Origin: Actinomycetes bacterium
GTDB lineage: Bacteria > Actinomycetota > Acidimicrobiia > Acidimicrobiales > Acidimicrobiaceae
Assembly (NCBI GenBank): GCA_021844725.1
Contig: JAKBSX010000060.1
Coordinates: 1-9,611 of the forward strand
DNA length: 9,611 nucleotides
Direction: 5' to 3'
Made by a program: the position numbers and the translations under genes. Positions 6,508 through 9,611 of the stretch are shown in pieces. The notes beneath the pieces are model-generated. The model was not told the DNA's origin and searched no databases. It was given only the letters and a program-made list of their open reading frames with translations. The first letter of the stretch is position 1. Each line of letters starts with the position of its first letter.

Positions 6508-6708
6508 CATTGAGGTGACGATATAGTATTTCTTTTGTTTTCTTTCATTACATTCGCTCAGTTGTAAGTGATGGATGAATTGTTGAATAAAATCGGTCTG
6601 AGAGCGAGGTATATGCACGACAAGATTGTGCAGTACAGTGGTTTTTCCTGCGCCTTGAGATAACCCACTTGCAATGCTGTCTCCCAACAGTTTCTTGGCA
6701 TCATTACA
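6508..6708 (-). pseudogene. Possible relic of a P-loop NTPase gene
   Basis: On the minus strand the frame opens after a TAA just above 6708 and reads DAKKLLGDSIASGL, then SQGAGKTTVLHNLVVHIP. The glycines and lysine of GLSQGAGKTT match the Walker A pattern GxxxxGK[ST] with normal hydrophobic flanks, and a plausible helix (DFIQQFIHHLQL) follows. There is no Shine-Dalgarno, the only starts in the lead-in are non-ATG (TTG at 6687), there is no Walker B, and the frame later runs antisense through the zinc-ribbon gene, where it loses protein-like character. It may be a decayed gene fragment left by insertion or deletion downstream of the ATPase operon, or a coincidence. No family can be named. Confidence 0.2.
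6528..6547 (+). terminator. T-rich tract after the zinc-ribbon gene
   Basis: A pyrimidine-rich run in which 14 of 20 bases are T (ATTTCTTTTGTTTTCTTTCA) starts 46 bases after the zinc-ribbon stop, without a hairpin. This fits an archaeal oligo-T terminator and would be weak evidence in a bacterium. Confidence 0.3.
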
Positions 6709-6805
6709 TACTTATTCGTGCTTGGCAAAGATTCTCCGATTTGTCATTGATGGTTCAAATGCATGGGCTCTATATCAAGAAGTATGCATATCTATTGTCT
6801 ACTTT

Positions 6806-7744
6806 CTAGTTCGCATTCAAATCATCGTCTTTGCTCATTAATTTGGTCAACATTGAAGACTTCTTTGTATTCTTGAAATAGGCATTTCTTGAGTCTTCGT
6901 CACCACAGGCAAGTACAGCATTTGCCAACATCATCAAGTTCTCACGTGGGAAAATTCGCCAGAACCGTTTTCTGACGGCCATGTTTGTCAGTATTTTACT
7001 TTTCAGTATCAACTTGTGGATATCTGATAGAATCTGATTTGAAGGAGACATGGCTACCATCTTGCCGACTCGATTGGCGCCGGCTGCAATAATAAGCAGC
7101 TTTGCGAGTTGTTTAGTATTAGCTTCAGGTTCGTTTATCGCGCCGGTGTCGATCAAGGCAATCAGTTTCATTTGCAGCTCCATTAGATCGCCCCCAAATT
7201 TTGACAAATCGGTTAACAGTCGGTCTCTGTCAAGTCGCACTCCCAATCTATCCCTTGAATGTTCTAACTTAAAGGATGTTATGTAGCGCCTGAAGCTGCC
7301 AGCAGTCATTGTCAACATTTTTTGTTTCAAACCAGCTAGCTCCACCTCGCTGACTCCGTATTTACGACTCACATTTTCATCTAGAAACGGAAACATTTCG
7401 ACCACATTTGACACGCTTTTCAAGTTGGAGCATTCTGCATGAAGCTCCCCCAGCTCAGGCCATATCTGGCGAATCTTTACACATCGAAAGATTAGGGATC
7501 TTTTCACTAAACCATCGGATGACCTTTGGAGCTCCCATCCGAAGGAGTGCGGTTTGTGGACCCCCAGTTCTTTCAAAATGTCCCCTATCCTCCACATTGA
7601 ACTCAGTACTTCTAGGGGGGTGGAGCCCTTGGCATTAATGGCATTCACATAGGGCCTCATGTCTTGCAGAATCTTTCCATATGCCCTATTCTTTAAATCG
7701 GCCGTCATAGTCACACGACCATTGTAGGCATAACGACCATTCAA
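6806..7744 (-). CDS. Helical protein of unknown family, partner of the GHKL ATPase
   Basis: This is a 312-aa, predominantly alpha-helical, strongly basic protein with no signal peptide or membrane segment. Its start overlaps the ATPase stop: the TTG at 7744-7742 shares bases with the ATPase TGA at 7743-7741, the typical sign of translational coupling. An in-frame ATG at 7708 is an alternative start giving 300 residues; neither has a strong Shine-Dalgarno. I do not recognise the family. The segment SSMWRIGDILKELG...SFGWELQ (about 48-73) followed by RSLIFRCVKIRQIWPEL is loosely reminiscent of the helical N-terminal region of DUF1016/YhcG-type nuclease proteins, but no PD-(D/E)XK motif follows, so I do not assign it. 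The tail is very hydrophilic (KNTKKSSMLTKLMSKDDD). The gene arrangement implies it works with the ATPase, perhaps as a DNA-binding or adaptor subunit; that is inference. Confidence 0.75.
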   Translation of the reverse strand: MNGRYAYNGRVTMTADLKNRAYGKILQDMRPYVNAINAKGSTPLEVLSSMWRIGDILKELGVHKPHSFGWELQRSSDGLVKRSLIFRCVKIRQIWPELGELHAECSNLKSVSNVVEMFPFLDENVSRKYGVSEVELAGLKQKMLTMTAGSFRRYITSFKLEHSRDRLGVRLDRDRLLTDLSKFGGDLMELQMKLIALIDTGAINEPEANTKQLAKLLIIAAGANRVGKMVAMSPSNQILSDIHKLILKSKILTNMAVRKRFWRIFPRENLMMLANAVLACGDEDSRNAYFKNTKKSSMLTKLMSKDDDLNAN

Positions 7745-9417
7745 TCGCTTACATTTGTATTCATTGCCGCCAACGCTATGTCTTCCTCATGTTCTGCAAA
7801 ATCATTCTCAATCAGTATATTGAGATCGAGCGAACGATCTGCAAACTCTTTAGGCGTTGGTATCTCTCCTTTGTCAGTGTACACTTTCAGTGTGAGTTCT
7901 GGTGAAATGATCCTAGCTATGTGAAACAGGAGTTTTTCATCGATTTCACCAGCCCTTGGGCTTCTCTGCTTGAAATCCGGATTGTCCGTGTTCACTGTTA
8001 TTTGTGAGCCGACCAGTTGGCATCTGATTTGAGGCTCCAGGTGATGAAATTCAATGGTGGGACCAGATCGGGCTAATGTGGATTTGCCTGCTCCTTCTTT
8101 TCCTCCTCCTCCAATAGTGGCGCCCGACGATCCTGAACCAATGCCACCAGCTCTAGGTGTGTCGCCTCCTCCGCCATCATTCCTCTGGCCCCCTGCCCCA
8201 GGTACATCACCTATTCCGTTGCCACCTGCATCAGTTCCTCCGGGCATGACTTCAATGCCAGAAGAACCCCCAGTTTCGGCTCCTTTGGGCTGAATTACTT
8301 CTTTCAGGAATTTGGTCTTGAATCGTTTAAGGATATTTGTGAGTCTTTCTGATAACACTTCCGATACGGCATCTAATTGTCTGTCTCGTCTCTTATTGTA
8401 ATAGTCTTTGACCTTGCTTTCTACAATCGATTGAATGTGTTCAAGCTCTTCATACAGGAGATCCCTGCCATTTCCAGGCTGGAGGTCATTTCTTGAGATG
8501 TTCGTATTCGCTATGTGCCCAATCTCTATAGCCCCTGTCAAGTGTGGTTCGTTCCAAACATCTATTGTCCTTAGTGATCTCTTGAGATGGTTCCTAAAGC
8601 TTGTTAAATCTCCAATCGTAAGAATGCGTCTCGAGTTTCGCGTTAACGAGACACGTTGTCTTGGAGTGGATCCTTCTATTACCTTCAGATTCACTTTTAT
8701 TGACCCTATATTCCCATCTATCTTCACCGGTATCTCCTGGATTATAGGGCTACCCTCTAGGCTAGCGATGTTTACTGGAACACAAGGCTCAGAAACGCTT
8801 CCTTGTCCATCTCTTATCTTGACTTCCAGTATTCCGTTATTGATGACCTCATCAAAATTCTCTTCAATTGTCTCGCGCAGTTTGGATGCGAAACTTTTCC
8901 GCTTAAAAACTCCCTGATTGAAACCATAGATCTTGACCATAGTTCCGTTTTTGTCTTCTCCGAGTTCCCACTCAAATGACGTGACTGGAACATCAACGTC
9001 ATGATCGCTGTTTCTGTCAATAATCAATCTGCAAGATTGATACCCTTTCTTTCGAGTGATAAATTCAGCATATCTTGCAAAGCCACGAAAAGCATGCACT
9101 CCAAAGCCGAATTGCCCTTTTATCCACATTCTGTGCTCTTTCGTAGAATCACCTATGTTTTCCAGCAATCTTCCAAGCTCATCCGGCGACATCCCCCCAC
9201 AATCATCAAAGAACGCCACCTCCCCCTTGACGTTGTCGATCGTAATGACGAGGTGCCCTTTGATCATGCTCTCGACAGCCGCGTCTGCAGCATTATCCAC
9301 ATATTCCATCAATGCTTTGTATACTGTCTCATACGTTCCTGCAATATTGTTGACTAGATCTCTAGGTTTCGATATTCTCAATCTCACACTTCTCAATTGC
9401 TTTGCTTCTTGCATCAT
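7741..9417 (-). CDS. GHKL (MutL/MORC/Hsp90-type) ATPase with glycine-rich hinge
   Basis: This is a 558-aa protein. The Bergerat ATP-binding fold is complete: the N-box ALMEYVDNAADA (E38, N42, D45), the G1 box FFDDCGGMS (D71, G75, M76), the G2 lid motif GQFGFG (101-106) and KNGTMVKI (G158, T159). Residues about 215-345 resemble the S5-like transducer domain of MutL/MORC/Hsp90 proteins, including LTRNSRRIL and NISRNDLQPG. A low-complexity Gly/Ala/Ser segment (about 380-445) then links to a C-terminal domain with VNTDNPDF (475-482) and a helical segment. Proteins of this class clamp and cycle with ATP, and MutL/MORC-like members occur in restriction-modification-type operons. The ATG at 9417 (or the adjacent ATG at 9414) follows AGGAGG. 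It sits between an upstream gene 51 bases away and the overlapping 312-aa gene, so it is probably the middle of an operon. No nuclease domain is visible in it. Confidence 0.9.
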   Translation of the reverse strand: MMQEAKQLRSVRLRISKPRDLVNNIAGTYETVYKALMEYVDNAADAAVESMIKGHLVITIDNVKGEVAFFDDCGGMSPDELGRLLENIGDSTKEHRMWIKGQFGFGVHAFRGFARYAEFITRKKGYQSCRLIIDRNSDHDVDVPVTSFEWELGEDKNGTMVKIYGFNQGVFKRKSFASKLRETIEENFDEVINNGILEVKIRDGQGSVSEPCVPVNIASLEGSPIIQEIPVKIDGNIGSIKVNLKVIEGSTPRQRVSLTRNSRRILTIGDLTSFRNHLKRSLRTIDVWNEPHLTGAIEIGHIANTNISRNDLQPGNGRDLLYEELEHIQSIVESKVKDYYNKRRDRQLDAVSEVLSERLTNILKRFKTKFLKEVIQPKGAETGGSSGIEVMPGGTDAGGNGIGDVPGAGGQRNDGGGGDTPRAGGIGSGSSGATIGGGGKEGAGKSTLARSGPTIEFHHLEPQIRCQLVGSQITVNTDNPDFKQRSPRAGEIDEKLLFHIARIISPELTLKVYTDKGEIPTPKEFADRSLDLNILIENDFAEHEEDIALAAMNTNVSD

Positions 9418-9422
9418 TCTTG

Positions 9423-9428
9423 CCTCCT
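9423..9428 (-). promoter_or_regulatory. Strong Shine-Dalgarno site of the GHKL ATPase gene
   Basis: AGGAGG on the minus strand ends 5 bases before the ATG at 9417 and 8 bases before the second ATG at 9414. Both are usable, so the protein may start with one or two methionines. Confidence 0.7.
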
Positions 9429-9468
9429 AAACTACTCGTTCGGTCGAAGTCAATAGCTCATTTCTCCC

Positions 9469-9611
9469 TCATTTTTTCCCATTGTCGTCACTCTGCCGCA
9501 TACTCTTCAGATAGGCCAGTGTGTTCTCAAGGAAGTAATCTATAGAGCCTTCAGTTGGAGAACTGTTGCCATTTGCAATGATTATGTCCTTGACCACCTT
9601 CTTCTGAGCGT
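9469..9611 (-). CDS. 3' end of an unidentified gene upstream of the ATPase
   Basis: On the minus strand one frame is open from the window edge to a TGA at 9471-9469, coding for the last 46 residues of a protein. Both other minus-strand frames hit stops within about 60 bases of the edge. The visible tail is an amphipathic, probably helical segment: QKKVVKDIIIANG, then an SSPTEGS turn, then IDYFLENTLAYLKSM, ending in a charged DDNGKK. No family can be recognised from this piece. The 51-base gap to the ATPase start, on the same strand and with no promoter-like sequence seen in it, suggests co-transcription, making it the likely first visible member of a three-gene operon. Confidence 0.55.
   Translation of the reverse strand, partial: AQKKVVKDIIIANGNSSPTEGSIDYFLENTLAYLKSMRQSDDNGKK

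Larger units (their letters stand above)
6482..6805. other. Convergent intergenic region, zinc-ribbon gene / 312-aa gene
   Basis: These 324 bases separate two convergent genes. They contain the T-rich tract, a 30-codon plus-strand ORF (6571-6663, no Shine-Dalgarno) and, antisense to it, a frame with a P-loop motif listed separately. No hairpin-plus-T terminator is seen on the minus strand for the ATPase operon. Confidence 0.5.

Noticed and set aside
8079..8106. Walker A-like GKEGAGKS inside the ATPase (residues 439-446)
   Set aside because: It lies in the glycine-rich linker, which can produce GxxxxGK[ST] by chance, with no beta-strand before it. The protein already has a GHKL ATP site.
8435..8917. 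160-codon plus-strand ORF, and a 124-codon one at 9056-9430
   Set aside because: Both run antisense to the well-supported GHKL ATPase, have no recognisable motifs and lack Shine-Dalgarno sites. They are shadows of the coding strand.
1..9611. tRNA, rRNA, CRISPR arrays, transposase or integrase genes
   Set aside because: I looked for cloverleaf T-arms, regularly spaced repeats and IS-type genes on both strands and saw none.

Overview
This is an accessory (defence-island-like) stretch of a prokaryotic genome. It carries seven protein-coding genes or gene fragments that I support with reasonable confidence, no rRNA, tRNA or CRISPR array, and four long intergenic stretches. Base composition is moderate (roughly 40-45 % GC by eye), with frequent AGA/AGG and ATA codons. 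Shine-Dalgarno sites are strong before some genes (AAGGAG, AAGGA, AGGAGG) and absent before others. Two promoters look archaeal: CTTAAATA about 40 bases before the DGQHR gene, and an ATTTAATAT-like box about 35 bases before a zinc-ribbon gene that has no Shine-Dalgarno. I lean toward a mesophilic archaeon, but a bacterium is not excluded and I do not name a taxon.

Layout. 1-421 (-): the first 140 codons of a DGQHR-domain (DndB-like) protein. 422-737: a divergent intergenic region with iterated repeats and a dyad around a TATA-like box. 738-2162 (+): a 474-aa protein ending in an Apea-type HEPN domain. 2163-2583: an intergenic region with a branched inverted repeat, a possible 53-codon ORF and a palindrome. 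2584-5628 (+): a 1014-aa type IIG-like N6-adenine DNA methyltransferase with a degenerate nuclease-like N-terminus. 5629-6202: noncoding, with an inverted-repeat cluster and a T10 tract. 6203-6481 (+): a 92-aa zinc-ribbon protein. 6482-6805: noncoding, with a possible P-loop gene relic in antisense. 6806-9417 (-): a tightly linked pair, a 558-aa GHKL (MutL/MORC/Hsp90-type) ATPase followed by a 312-aa helical protein of unknown family. 9469-9611 (-): the 3' end of another gene, 51 bases upstream of the ATPase and on the same strand, so probably the same operon.

How the genes may work together. DGQHR proteins, Apea/HEPN proteins, fused N6-methylases and MutL/MORC-like GHKL ATPases are each repeatedly found in restriction-modification or anti-phage loci. 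The window therefore probably holds several neighbouring defence modules rather than one operon: (i) a regulator-like DGQHR gene diverging from a putative HEPN RNase effector, (ii) a self-contained modification enzyme, and (iii) an ATPase-centred operon with an unidentified partner on each side. The third module, GHKL ATPase with a glycine-rich hinge plus the helical 312-aa protein, is the best candidate here for an undescribed system. All functional assignments rest on visible motifs and gene context; no database search was possible.
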